The notes under the pieces: model-generated
Told to the model about the DNA's origin: nothing
What the model saw: the letters and a program-made list of their open reading frames with translations, nothing else
Database searches by the model: none
Translations under genes and position numbers: made by a program
Origin: CAWFQB01 sp965277875
GTDB taxonomy: Bacteria; Armatimonadota; Chthonomonadetes; Chthonomonadales; Chthonomonadaceae
Reading direction: 5' to 3'
DNA: 64,000 bases
NCBI GenBank assembly: GCA_965277875.1
Contig: CBDIDV010000002.1
Span: forward strand, 4,464,001 to 4,528,000
Part shown: positions 1-7,574 of the stretch, one piece after another
How the letters are laid out: every line of letters starts with the position of its first letter
How positions within the stretch are numbered: position 1 is the stretch's first letter

Positions 1-1
1 A

Positions 2-322
2 GCCTTCTCGAAGTTCATGAGAACTTTTGTCACAACGGCTGTTGTCAAGGCGCTCTATAAGAATAATCCCGGCGTTCTCAGGCATGTAATCCAAATCACA
101 GACCTGTTGTCACGCGAGATCGAAGTGCTGGCTCCTGCGCTTGGAAATAAAGCACAGCCCTACAATACCGAATATCCGTGGGCAGACTCGATGCAGATTA
201 TAACGCCCTGCACATACAGTTTTCCGAGCGTAGACATTCTGAGAAAATCGGAAGCCCGTAACTTCCTCAAAATTGTTGGAATAGCCATCACCGACTTTGA
301 GAAGACGAGAAAAGACGGATGA
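2..322 (+). CDS. HEPN-domain-like protein, C-terminal part (5' end outside window)
   Basis: The frame is open to the left edge of the window, so the gene is probably truncated by it; the first internal ATG is at 17. The visible ~105 residues are mostly helical. They carry a short YNTEYPW stretch followed by a final long helix, a layout resembling the C-terminal half of HEPN proteins (small helical proteins, often toxins or partners of nucleotidyltransferases). No RX4-6H catalytic motif is visible in this part. The stop overlaps the hisB start (ATGA), so the two are probably translationally coupled. HEPN is an inference from pattern only; an unrelated helical protein is possible. Confidence 0.45.
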   Translation, partial: AFSKFMRTFVTTAVVKALYKNNPGVLRHVIQITDLLSREIEVLAPALGNKAQPYNTEYPWADSMQIITPCTYSFPSVDILRKSEARNFLKIVGIAITDFEKTRKDG

Positions 323-939
323 TGGACGCGCTCGAAACAAAACTTACACACGACAAACGAACATCAAGCATAACCCGCAAAACCTCGGAAACCGATATAC
401 AAGTAACGGTTGATGTTGACGGGGGCGGCACGAGCGAAATTCATACGGGCGTGGGATTTTTCGACCACATGCTCACCCACATCGCCAAGCATGGCCTGCT
501 CCACTTGTCCGTGCAGGCGAGCGGCGACCTGCACATAGACGATCATCATACCGTCGAGGATGTGGGGATCGCGTTGGGCAAGGCATTGGCCGAGGCATTG
601 GGCGACCGCGCGGGCATCGTCCGCGTGGGCAACTGCGCCGTGCCGATGGACGAGGCGCTTGTATTCTGCGCCATTGACATCAGCGGGCGCGGTTTTCTCG
701 CCTGCGATCTGGTCACACCGACCCCGAAGTTGGGCGACTTTACAACCGAATTAGTACCGGAATTTTTCCGCGCGGTTGCCGTAAATGCCGGATGGACGGT
801 ACACTTACAGCAGATGGCGGGCGCGAACACGCATCATATCATCGAAGCCGCATTCAAAGCGTTTGGCCGGGCGATGGCACAGGCTGTTTCCCGCGACCCG
901 CGCGTACAGGGCGTACCCTCAACGAAGGGCATATTGTGA
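319..939 (+). CDS. hisB: Imidazoleglycerol-phosphate dehydratase
   Basis: HisB dehydrates imidazole-glycerol phosphate to imidazole-acetol phosphate, a mid-pathway step of histidine synthesis in the cytoplasm. The protein has the family's metal-binding histidine clusters: FFDHMLTHIAKHG near residue 50, DDHHTVED near 75, and a C-terminal HHIIEAAFKAFGRA. Length (206 residues) is normal for a monofunctional HisB. Two adjacent ATGs (319 and 322) are possible starts; the first overlaps the stop of the preceding gene. hisH and hisA follow on the same strand with a small membrane-protein gene between. hisF is not in the window. Confidence 0.95.
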   Translation: MMDALETKLTHDKRTSSITRKTSETDIQVTVDVDGGGTSEIHTGVGFFDHMLTHIAKHGLLHLSVQASGDLHIDDHHTVEDVGIALGKALAEALGDRAGIVRVGNCAVPMDEALVFCAIDISGRGFLACDLVTPTPKLGDFTTELVPEFFRAVAVNAGWTVHLQQMAGANTHHIIEAAFKAFGRAMAQAVSRDPRVQGVPSTKGIL

Positions 940-1015
940 CACCTTTGACGCGCTTCCTATGCGGAGAGCGTCAGCCAAACTTAGTGTGATGCGGCCTGAG
1001 TACGCAGGCAGTTTT

Positions 1016-1078
1016 CGTCCGCAGGACGACTGGCCGCAGGCCCTTAGAACCGGGATTTTATATCCCGGACGATTACGG
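1016..1078. repeat. Dispersed three-hairpin repeat, copy 1
   Basis: Three short palindromes stand in a row: GTCC-gca-GGAC, GGCC-gca-GGCC, and a longer CCGGGAT...ATCCCGG stem. Related copies lie at 14661-14738 and 32850-32932. The loops and the third stem differ between copies while pairing is kept. The copy is intergenic, between hisB and a small membrane-protein gene. Confidence 0.75.
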
Positions 1079-1129
1079 CAGACCGCAGGGCGGAAGGGGA
1101 ACTCGAATCACTCCCATTTCCGGTACTTG

Positions 1130-1540
1130 ATGGAGAAGCCGACTGTGAACAAAACATCCCGCTATATCACGCCGCAGACAGCGGCGAACGCAGACAGCCC
1201 TGAAGCGACACAGGCTGATACGGAATATACTACCAACTACACTCTGCGCCCCGCAGCCCGCCCTTCGCAGGACGCGGGCGTCGTCACCAGGGCGTCGCTT
1301 GTGGTCGTCCTGAGCCTGACGCTTGTGGGCGCGATGCGCTGGGCCTTGAACATTACCAATGCCAACGCCCGCCAGATCTCTACGGGCCTGACGCGCCTTC
1401 AGGGCCAATACGACGTGCGGGCGCAGAGCGGGCAGGGCGCAGCTGCGAAACGAACGGACAAGTACAGTATGTCGCGCTCGTCCGGCAGTTCGCTACACGA
1501 CGCGGCGAGCAGCCCGTCCATTGAGCCGGAAGGCCGATAG
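1130..1540 (+). CDS. Small single-pass membrane protein of unknown function
   Basis: A 136-residue protein (GTG at 1145 is an alternative start). A polar N-terminal tail of about 60 residues precedes one hydrophobic segment (ASLVVVLSLTLVGAMRWAL), then a basic, Ser/Gly-rich tail. I do not recognise the family. It lies inside the his gene run, and its stop codon is directly followed by a period-7 repeat tract. Upstream is repeat copy 1; no strong Shine-Dalgarno sequence is visible. Position and a clear membrane segment support a real gene, but codon evidence alone is moderate. Confidence 0.5.
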   Translation: MEKPTVNKTSRYITPQTAANADSPEATQADTEYTTNYTLRPAARPSQDAGVVTRASLVVVLSLTLVGAMRWALNITNANARQISTGLTRLQGQYDVRAQSGQGAAAKRTDKYSMSRSSGSSLHDAASSPSIEPEGR

Positions 1541-1676
1541 TGGTTCGTAGTTCGTGACCCGTAGATCGGGGTTCGTGACCTGGTAAGCATCGGCGGCATA
1601 GCGCGCGCCGAGAGCTTACGAGCCACAAACCACGCGAAACGAACACTGCTCACGAACCACGGAAATGAACCACGAC
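1541..1676. repeat. Period-7 fold-back tract between a small gene and hisH
   Basis: The left arm (1541-1585) consists of 7-nt units of the form GTGGTTC / GTAGTTC / GTGACCC. The right arm (about 1620-1676) carries the reverse-complement style (CACGAACCACGG, GAACCACGAC). The tract begins directly after the TAG at 1538-1540 and ends one base before the hisH ATG, leaving no visible Shine-Dalgarno sequence for hisH. Confidence 0.7.
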
Positions 1677-1677
1677 T

Positions 1678-2316
1678 ATGATCGCAATTGTAGACTATGG
1701 CATGGCGAACCTGCGGAGCGTGGAACGCGCTCTGGCCCGCGTGGGCGGCGACCCCGTCATTACGAGTGACCCGGACGTGATTGCGCGGGCCGAACGCGTC
1801 GTGCTTCCGGGCGTGGGCGCGTTCTGCGCCTGCATGACAAACCTGGACCAAAGCGGCCTGACCGATGCGGTGCGGCAAAGCATCGCAAGTGGCAGGCCGT
1901 TTCTGGGCATCTGCGTCGGAATGCAAATGCTGTTCGACACGAGCAGCGAAATGGGCGCGTCGAACGGGATGTCCATCTTCCCCGGCAGGGTCGTCAAGTT
2001 CTTCGAGGACGTGCCGAACGCCGATACCAACCCCGCCCTGGCCGAATTGAAAGTGCCGCAGATCGGCTGGAACAGCCTGCGCGTCAATCCCGCTTCGCGC
2101 CTGATGTGCGGCATCCACGACGACGAGCGCGTGTATTTCGTCCACAGCTACTACCCCGTTCCCGCCGACCCGTCCCTTGTCGCCGCCACGACCGATTTCG
2201 GCATCGAATTCTGCTGCGCCATTGAAAAGGACAACATCGCCGCCACGCAGTTCCACCCCGAAAAAAGCGGCGATGTCGGCCTGCGTATTTTGCGAAACTT
2301 CGTCCAGTGGGAATAG
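1678..2316 (+). CDS. hisH: Imidazole glycerol phosphate synthase, glutaminase subunit
   Basis: HisH releases ammonia from glutamine and channels it to HisF, which makes imidazole-glycerol phosphate and AICAR. The class I glutamine amidotransferase triad is intact: Cys79 in GICVGMQM, and His193 and Glu195 in QFHPEKS. The N-terminus (MIAIVDYGMANLRSVERAL) and length (212 residues) are typical. The ATG lies directly against a period-7 repeat with no obvious Shine-Dalgarno sequence, and a second period-7 fold-back follows the stop. hisA is next; the HisF partner is not in the window. Confidence 0.96.
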   Translation: MIAIVDYGMANLRSVERALARVGGDPVITSDPDVIARAERVVLPGVGAFCACMTNLDQSGLTDAVRQSIASGRPFLGICVGMQMLFDTSSEMGASNGMSIFPGRVVKFFEDVPNADTNPALAELKVPQIGWNSLRVNPASRLMCGIHDDERVYFVHSYYPVPADPSLVAATTDFGIEFCCAIEKDNIAATQFHPEKSGDVGLRILRNFVQWE

Positions 2317-2330
2317 GTAGTGTGAGAAAG

Positions 2331-2425
2331 AGTTGTTTGCCGCTTGTTGTTTGTCAGGAGAGCAGTTCCGCCATGCGGCGCGCAGGGTTTGACAGACAAC
2401 AAACGACAAACGACAAACAACAAAT
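2331..2425. repeat. Period-7 fold-back tract between hisH and hisA
   Basis: The right arm reads as 7-nt units (ACAGACA, ACAAACG, ACAAACG, ACAAACA, ACAAATA) running straight into the hisA ATG at 2426. The left arm (about 2335-2361) contains the complement style (TTGTTTG, TTGTTTGTC). About 35 bases separate the arms. A related unidirectional tract is at 29822-29868. Confidence 0.75.
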
Positions 2426-3169
2426 ATGAACATTTATCCTGCCATAGACATCAAGGGCGGCAAGTGCGTCCGGCTGATACAGGGCGATTTTGAGCAGGTC
2501 ACGACCTACGGGGATGACCCTGTCGAGATGGCGCGGCGCTGGCACGCGCAGGGCGCGGCGTGGCTGCACGTCGTAGACCTGGACGGCGCGCGAACCGGCG
2601 AAAGCAGCCCGGACAATGTGGCCGCGATCCGGCGCATGGCCGACGAGGTGGGACTGCCCATACAGGTCGGGGGCGGCATCCGCACACCCGAACGGGCCGC
2701 GCAGATGCTCGCGCAGGGCGCGGCCCGTGTTGTGGTCGGAACCGCAGCCGCGCAAAACGACGATCTGGCCCGCGCGTTTTTTGAGCGGTTCGGGGCGCAG
2801 GTGGCTGTGGGCGTGGACGCCCGTGATGGCATGGTCGCCATACACGGCTGGCAGGAACACAGCGGCGAACGGGCCGTAGACTTTGTGACGCGTATGACGC
2901 AGATGGGCGCGCAGCGATTTATCTTTACCGACATCGCCCGCGACGGTATGCTGCAGGGCGTCAATCTGGCCGCGCTCGCCCAGGTAGCTCATGCCGTCAG
3001 CCCCGTTCCTGTGATCGCGTCCGGCGGCGTGGCGACTATTGACGACATTGTCGCATTGAGCGAACTAAGGGCTTGGTCAGCCCCCAATGTAGACGGCGTC
3101 ATCATCGGCAAGGCATTGTACGCGGGTACGCTCGCGCTGCCGGAAGCCATCACGCAGGCTGGCAAATAA
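2426..3169 (+). CDS. hisA: Phosphoribosylformimino-AICAR ribotide isomerase
   Basis: HisA opens the ribose of ProFAR by Amadori rearrangement to give PRFAR, the substrate of HisH/HisF. It is a TIM barrel with the two family aspartates: Asp8 in YPAIDIKGGK and the later FTDIARDGML segment. Phosphate-binding glycines are in VGGGIRT and ASGGVATIDD. Length (247 residues) is normal. The start codon abuts a period-7 repeat, so no Shine-Dalgarno sequence is visible. The gene is probably co-transcribed with hisH. Confidence 0.96.
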   Translation: MNIYPAIDIKGGKCVRLIQGDFEQVTTYGDDPVEMARRWHAQGAAWLHVVDLDGARTGESSPDNVAAIRRMADEVGLPIQVGGGIRTPERAAQMLAQGAARVVVGTAAAQNDDLARAFFERFGAQVAVGVDARDGMVAIHGWQEHSGERAVDFVTRMTQMGAQRFIFTDIARDGMLQGVNLAALAQVAHAVSPVPVIASGGVATIDDIVALSELRAWSAPNVDGVIIGKALYAGTLALPEAITQAGK

Positions 3170-3227
3170 GCGGCGAGGCGAATGCTCGACCGCTGCATTG
3201 TGAAAGCGATACCGGAAGGAGTTGGCG

Positions 3228-3617
3228 ATGTTGGTTGAATTGTTCGCCCTGTTCTGCATCTTCGGCATTCCCATGTCCATCCCCATCCTCAACATCTGGA
3301 CTCGCCACCAGCGCGAGATGATGCAGATGCGCCTGCGCTTGCAGCAGCACGGCGAGGGCAATGTCGGAGCCGATCTCGCCGCCCTGCGTCAGGAGATCCA
3401 CACCCTGCGCGAAACCTCCATGCAGTACGACCTGAGTTTCGATGCCGCCCTGCAGCGTCTGGAGCAGCGCGTGATCCGCACCGAGCAGAACATGCAGACC
3501 GCCGCCCAACCCACCGCGTATAATAATGCGCCCACCGGAATGCAGGGGCCGGCCTCCTCCTTCCGCCCCGCCTACGACACGCAGGACACAGTAGAAACCC
3601 TGAACGTGGGCCGCTAA
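3228..3617 (+). CDS. Small membrane protein with coiled coil, PspB-like layout (paralog of 5096-5422)
   Basis: A 129-residue protein; a GGAAGGAG Shine-Dalgarno sequence supports the ATG at 3228 rather than the in-frame TTG at 3222. One N-terminal membrane segment ends in PMSIPILNIWTRH. It is followed by a charged, probably coiled-coil region (LAALRQEIHTLRETSMQYDL) and a disordered tail. The gene at 5096 encodes a clear paralog sharing IWTxH, ADLxxLR and TxMQYDLSFD. The membrane anchor, IW.xH motif and amphipathic helix resemble phage-shock protein PspB in outline only; that is an analogy, not an assignment. Confidence 0.7.
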   Translation: MLVELFALFCIFGIPMSIPILNIWTRHQREMMQMRLRLQQHGEGNVGADLAALRQEIHTLRETSMQYDLSFDAALQRLEQRVIRTEQNMQTAAQPTAYNNAPTGMQGPASSFRPAYDTQDTVETLNVGR

Positions 3618-3703
3618 TAACGTAGTGATCTTGACTTACATCATCAAAAGATATTTCAGCACGTCCGGTTTTGTTTAATTGGCAGAAATAAGGATCGGAA
3701 ACA

Positions 3704-4165
3704 ATGACTGCGCGTACAACATGGCAGGCGATAGTCTCCGCGATGGGCATCACTGCATTAATACTAGTCGTCATAACTTACCCCGCATACCTCGCAGTCT
3801 TCCACAGCATGTGGCGTCCGTCTGCGGAAGGCAGTTTCGCGGGCTATGTTGAATATATGATGACCCTGTTCGTTACTCCCATTACACTATTTGCAGTCTG
3901 TATTCTGACGGGTTCCACGCTGATTGTGCGGCGCAGAATCAGCGATGTGTTTCTGCTGTTTCTGATCATCTCGGCAGTTGGATTTGTTGGCAGCACAGCA
4001 GGTTTGTTCGTCAATGAATTGGGACAGGATCTGTTGGCCTACACGCCAAAAATGGCGAAGATGGCGAGCAGCGCAATTTCGGCGGCAATCAGTGGCGGCC
4101 TGCTGTTGGGCATACTCATGGGCGCAAAAGCGAACAGGTCTGGCGCAACGCACTCAAATGTGTAG
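3704..4165 (+). CDS. Four-helix integral membrane protein, unknown
   Basis: A 153-residue protein with four hydrophobic segments: about residues 8-30, 47-68, 75-100 and 118-140. The last one is Ala/Gly rich (AISGGLLLGILMGAK). A Shine-Dalgarno-like AAGGATCGGA precedes the ATG. No motif I recognise. It lies 12 bases upstream of the small antitoxin-like gene at 4178 and may share its transcript. Confidence 0.65.
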   Translation: MTARTTWQAIVSAMGITALILVVITYPAYLAVFHSMWRPSAEGSFAGYVEYMMTLFVTPITLFAVCILTGSTLIVRRRISDVFLLFLIISAVGFVGSTAGLFVNELGQDLLAYTPKMAKMASSAISAAISGGLLLGILMGAKANRSGATHSNV

Positions 4166-4177
4166 GAGCAAGCGATT

Positions 4178-4546
4178 ATGACGACTTCGACCACAACATA
4201 CCGACAGCAAGTTCTTACCGAATTAGACACTGTACCGGATGAATATCTGCCGTTCGTACTTCAGATGCTGCGCTCATTCCATGACAATGTGCTTTTGAAG
4301 CCGGCGGGAGAAAGTTTTCGTCAGAGTTGGCAGGAAGCCCAATGTGGACAGACCTATCCTGTTTCTACTTTGTGGGATGGCGTAGCTGAAACGCGTAACG
4401 AAACGATGGCGGATTTTTTTGTTGGGTATGCAGGCACGGTCAACAGCCGCGAGATACATCCCGAAGGCGTGCATCTCTCGCAGGACACAGGGCGTAAGTT
4501 CAAGAAATTGATGCTTAAAAAACACCGTAAAGGCACTGACTTATGA
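4178..4546 (+). CDS. Antitoxin-like small protein with an extra C-terminal segment
   Basis: The first ~65 residues (RQQVLTELDTVPDEYLP ... SFRQSWQEAQ ... PVSTLWDGV) look like the short antitoxin-type proteins that usually end soon after such a LWDGV stretch. Here the frame continues for about 50 more residues, through MADFFVGYAG to a very basic KFKKLMLKKHRK end. The protein may therefore be a fusion of two small ORFs. It overlaps the next gene by 4 bases (ATGA), giving a three-gene coupled run with the toxin-antitoxin pair. Its function is unknown. Confidence 0.6.
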   Translation: MTTSTTTYRQQVLTELDTVPDEYLPFVLQMLRSFHDNVLLKPAGESFRQSWQEAQCGQTYPVSTLWDGVAETRNETMADFFVGYAGTVNSREIHPEGVHLSQDTGRKFKKLMLKKHRKGTDL

Positions 4547-4761
4547 CACAACTGCTGGAGAAGGCGTATGCGCGCCTTGCCCAACTGCCCGAACCGGAGC
4601 AGGATACCATCGCCGCGTTGATTTTGGAAGAAATCGAAGACGAGGAAAAATGGAGTCGGCAATTTGCGGCTTCCCCGGATTTACTTTCCCGTCTTGCTCA
4701 AAAAGCCCTGGCGGAACATCGCGCGGGAAAAACGCTGCCGCTTGACCCAGACACGCTATGA
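4543..4761 (+). CDS. Putative antitoxin of a RelE/HigB-like pair
   Basis: A 72-residue acidic helical protein. It opens with LEKAYARLAQLPEPEQDTIAALILEEIEDE and ends with LAQKALAEHRAGKTLPLD, the style of small antitoxins whose C-terminus wraps a RelE-type toxin. The stop overlaps the downstream toxin start by 4 bases. The pair probably neutralises and autoregulates as a type II module; that is family knowledge, not visible here. Confidence 0.75.
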   Translation: MTQLLEKAYARLAQLPEPEQDTIAALILEEIEDEEKWSRQFAASPDLLSRLAQKALAEHRAGKTLPLDPDTL

Positions 4762-5027
4762 AGTCGCGCACGACGGCAGACTTTCGAGAAATGTTTGCTG
4801 ACCTGCCGCCGCAGGTGCAGCGGCAGGCCCGCGCCGCTTACAGGCGATTTCAACAAGACGCGCAGCATCCGGGCCTGCATTTCAAGCAGGTTCATGCGAC
4901 AGAACCGATCTACTCGGCGCGGATCGGTCTGCATTATCGCGCCGTCGGCGTTGCGGACGGTGAGAGTATCGCCTGGTTCTGGATTGGTTCTCACGCCGAC
5001 TACGACTCGCTGCTGGCGCAGTCGTAA
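4758..5027 (+). CDS. RelE/HigB-like toxin
   Basis: An 89-residue protein of the ParE/RelE fold. It has an N-terminal helix (LPPQVQRQARAAYRRFQQDAQHPG), then the strands FKQVHATEPIYSARIGLHYRAV and IAWFWIGSHADYDSLL. The Arg in YSARIGLHYR and the final HADYDSLL match mRNA-interferase-like members often annotated as cytotoxic translational repressors. It is translationally coupled to the antitoxin upstream. Whether it is an active ribonuclease cannot be told from sequence alone. Confidence 0.8.
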   Translation: MKSRTTADFREMFADLPPQVQRQARAAYRRFQQDAQHPGLHFKQVHATEPIYSARIGLHYRAVGVADGESIAWFWIGSHADYDSLLAQS

Positions 5028-5095
5028 CCTGATATGCGCCTGCAAACAGGAACGTGCAGGAAGCAATATGAAGTAAGAAAGAAAGCGTGTAGGCT

Positions 5096-5422
5096 ATGCC
5101 GTGGCTTGTATTGCTGATCGTGGTGCTGCTGCCGACGATGGGCGTGCTGTCTATCCCCCTGCTAGCGATCTGGACGCACCACAAGCGCAAGATGGAAGAA
5201 CTGACGCAGCGCCGTCAGCAGGCGCAGAGCGAGGATGTTCGCGCCGAACTTGCCGCCCTGTGTGCCGATCTCAAAAATCTGCGCGACACGACGATGCAGT
5301 ACGACCTGAGTTTCGATACCAATTTGCAGCACATAGACCGCCGATTGGGGCAGTTGGAGCGGCAGTCGCGCGTATCTGCGCCTGTGGATACGGGCATCAC
5401 GCAGAACCTGTATAACCGTTGA
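5096..5422 (+). CDS. Small membrane protein with coiled coil (paralog of 3228-3617)
   Basis: A 108-residue protein with an N-terminal membrane segment (LVLLIVVLLPTMGVLSIPLL), then AIWTHHKRKMEELTQRR and a helical region containing ADLKNLRDTTMQYDLSFD. The last stretch is nearly the same as in the 3228 paralog, so this may be a lineage-specific two-member family. It lies between the toxin-antitoxin operon and the BatA/vWA gene, with only a short gap to the latter, and may be part of its operon. Confidence 0.7.
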   Translation: MPWLVLLIVVLLPTMGVLSIPLLAIWTHHKRKMEELTQRRQQAQSEDVRAELAALCADLKNLRDTTMQYDLSFDTNLQHIDRRLGQLERQSRVSAPVDTGITQNLYNR

Positions 5423-5441
5423 GCGCGGGAGCGTGGCCGTG

Positions 5442-7220
5442 ATGTCGTTTGCAAGTCCGTTCGCGCTGGCATGGTTTGTTCCCGTCGCGGGCCTGATCGT
5501 CCTGCTGCATGTTCTCAAGCCGCGCCGCCGTGACATAGTCGTTTCGTCCACGTTTTTGTGGGAGCAGGTGTTGAGCGATGGGCAGGCCGATGCCAGGCCC
5601 GACCGCCCGCGCCCGACCCTCCTTCTCTGGCTTCAACTGCTCGCTGCTCTTCTGGTTGTCGCGGCTCTTGCGCGTCCCGGCCTGCGCGGCGTGTCCCGTT
5701 TCCGAAACTGCACCGTGCTTGTTGTAGACCTATCCGTGACGATGCAGGCAAGCGACGTGCTGCCGTCCCGTCTGGCGGCGGCACGGCAGCAGGCGACACG
5801 CCTTGTAGACAAGATGAGCGACGGCGACACCATGCTTCTCCTCGCCGCCGGGCCGCGCCCCCACATCGCCTGCGCGTTCACAGGCGACGCCACGCACTTA
5901 CGCCGCGCTCTGGATGACCTGAAACCCGATGCCGCGCCCTCCGTCATGTCCGACGCCCTGCGCCTCGCCGCCCGTCTTGCCACACAACACAGCCCGGAGG
6001 CCACAGCGCGTATCGAACTATTCTCCGACGGCTGTTTTGCAAACCCCGCGAATGCGCCGAGCGGCATGACGCAGGGCGTATCTTCCCCCGCCGACTTGAC
6101 GCCTTCCGCGCTGTCCGCCATCGTGCCTGACGATGTGGGCTTTACGTTTCATCCGGTCGGGAACGGACGCGACAACGTCGGCATTGTGTCGCTGGATTAT
6201 CGGCGCGGCACGAAGGGAACGCAGTCGGGGCAGGCGCTCGTCGTGACGCGCAATCTCTCTGTTCAGCCCAGAACGCTCACGCAGGAGATTTATCTCGGCG
6301 ACACGCTGTTCGACGCGCATGAGATCACGCTGTCGCCGGGACAGGCGGACGCCCAGGCGTATGACGTGCCAGCCCCGACACGCGACACGAGACTGAGGGC
6401 GCGTCTGGACGTAAAGGACGATCTGGCTGCCGACAACGAGGCCGCGATCATTCTGCATCCCCACCGACAGATACGCGCCCTGCTTGTTGGCAGTCACAGC
6501 CCGCTACTGGAAGCCGCGCTACGGGTAGACAGCGATGTTGTCCTGAGCCAATCGGCTGTGTTTCCTGCTCTGGGCGCAACGGATTACGATGTGGTCGTTT
6601 TCGACGGCGCGGCCCCGGCCCATCTGCCTCCCGGTCATTATCTGTTTCTGGACTGCGCGAGCGACCAATGCCCTGCCGCTATTGAAGCCGGCAATCCGTT
6701 AGACAACATCGAGTGGACAGATACTACTCCCGCGCATCGTCTCCTGCGGTACGTGGACTGGAATGGCGAAACCCTGTCCGGCGTGGTTCGCGCGAGTGCG
6801 AAGCCGTGGGGCGAGGAAATTGCCGGTGGCGACAGCGGCGCGTTGCTCGTGGCGGGCGAGCGAAACGGCACACGCGCCGAGTTCGCGGCTTTTTCGCCCC
6901 AAACCTCGCCGCATCTGCCGCTGACGGTGTCCTTTCCTATATTCATTTCCAACAGCATTCATTGGCTGAGTGGCAACGACAGCGCGGCAGATACAAGGGA
7001 CGCCGCCTCGCCGCCCCTTGCCCTCGACATCACGCCCCGCCAAATGCTGCCTATTCCTGACCATACTCCGGCCCGCGCCAACGCCTTGAATGCGCCCGCT
7101 GCGACACACGACCTGCTGCCCTATTTTACTTTCGCGGCCCTGCTGCTGCTGTGCGCCGAATGGCACGTCTTCCACCGGGGCTTACCGTCGCGCACAGCGC
7201 ACAGTCGCCGTTCAAGATGA
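5442..7220 (+). CDS. BatA/vWA-domain membrane protein
   Basis: About 592 residues. The N-terminus has a BatA-type membrane hairpin (FALAWFVPVAGLIVLLHVLKPRRRD, then LLLWLQLLAALLVVAALARPG). A von Willebrand A domain follows from about residue 85 (VLVVDLSVTMQASD, a MIDAS-like DxSxT variant, and later IELFSDG). A C-terminal membrane segment (LLPYFTFAALLLLCAEWHVF) closes the protein. Family members are often linked with MoxR ATPases and DUF58 proteins, but neither is nearby. GGGAG at 5427 supports ATG 5442; GTG 5433 and GTG 5439 are also in frame. Confidence 0.85.
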   Translation: MSFASPFALAWFVPVAGLIVLLHVLKPRRRDIVVSSTFLWEQVLSDGQADARPDRPRPTLLLWLQLLAALLVVAALARPGLRGVSRFRNCTVLVVDLSVTMQASDVLPSRLAAARQQATRLVDKMSDGDTMLLLAAGPRPHIACAFTGDATHLRRALDDLKPDAAPSVMSDALRLAARLATQHSPEATARIELFSDGCFANPANAPSGMTQGVSSPADLTPSALSAIVPDDVGFTFHPVGNGRDNVGIVSLDYRRGTKGTQSGQALVVTRNLSVQPRTLTQEIYLGDTLFDAHEITLSPGQADAQAYDVPAPTRDTRLRARLDVKDDLAADNEAAIILHPHRQIRALLVGSHSPLLEAALRVDSDVVLSQSAVFPALGATDYDVVVFDGAAPAHLPPGHYLFLDCASDQCPAAIEAGNPLDNIEWTDTTPAHRLLRYVDWNGETLSGVVRASAKPWGEEIAGGDSGALLVAGERNGTRAEFAAFSPQTSPHLPLTVSFPIFISNSIHWLSGNDSAADTRDAASPPLALDITPRQMLPIPDHTPARANALNAPAATHDLLPYFTFAALLLLCAEWHVFHRGLPSRTAHSRRSR

Positions 7221-7300
7221 AGGCAGTACGCACCTTGTCCAACATTGACGTATCTGGACATAGGGAGCCATAATGAATTAACAGCTTGTGGAGAAATTAC

Positions 7301-7525
7301 ATGACTGTAAGAAAAACATCCGTACAAGATATTCACTCTCCTGAAGTTGTCGAAGCAACTTTAGAGCGCCTTCGCGCCATGCCCATTGAGGAGCTGGAAG
7401 CTCTGCTCACCCTCCGCAAAGAAGGCGTCGAAGTCACGAACAGGAACGAGGAATTGGCGCAATGGTATCGCAATCGAGACGCCAAAAAGCGCGAGACAGA
7501 AACAGTGGAAGCCGGCAACGCATAA
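7301..7525 (+). CDS. Small hypothetical protein
   Basis: A 74-residue, charged, helical protein (VVEATLERLRAMPIEELEALLTLRKEGVEV). GTGGAG 8 bases upstream supports ATG 7301 over the in-frame TTG at 7286. It has no recognised motif. The hydrophilic helical make-up resembles antitoxin-type proteins, but no toxin partner is adjacent. Confidence 0.55.
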   Translation: MTVRKTSVQDIHSPEVVEATLERLRAMPIEELEALLTLRKEGVEVTNRNEELAQWYRNRDAKKRETETVEAGNA

Positions 7526-7574
7526 GGAATGCAAAGCATTCTAATCAAAGGCATCGTAATGAAAGGCATCAGCA

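Noticed and set aside
1399..2433. Long minus-strand frame of 344 codons across hisH
   Set aside because: It is an antisense shadow of hisH; its N-terminus is encoded by the period-7 repeat and has no homolog-like content.
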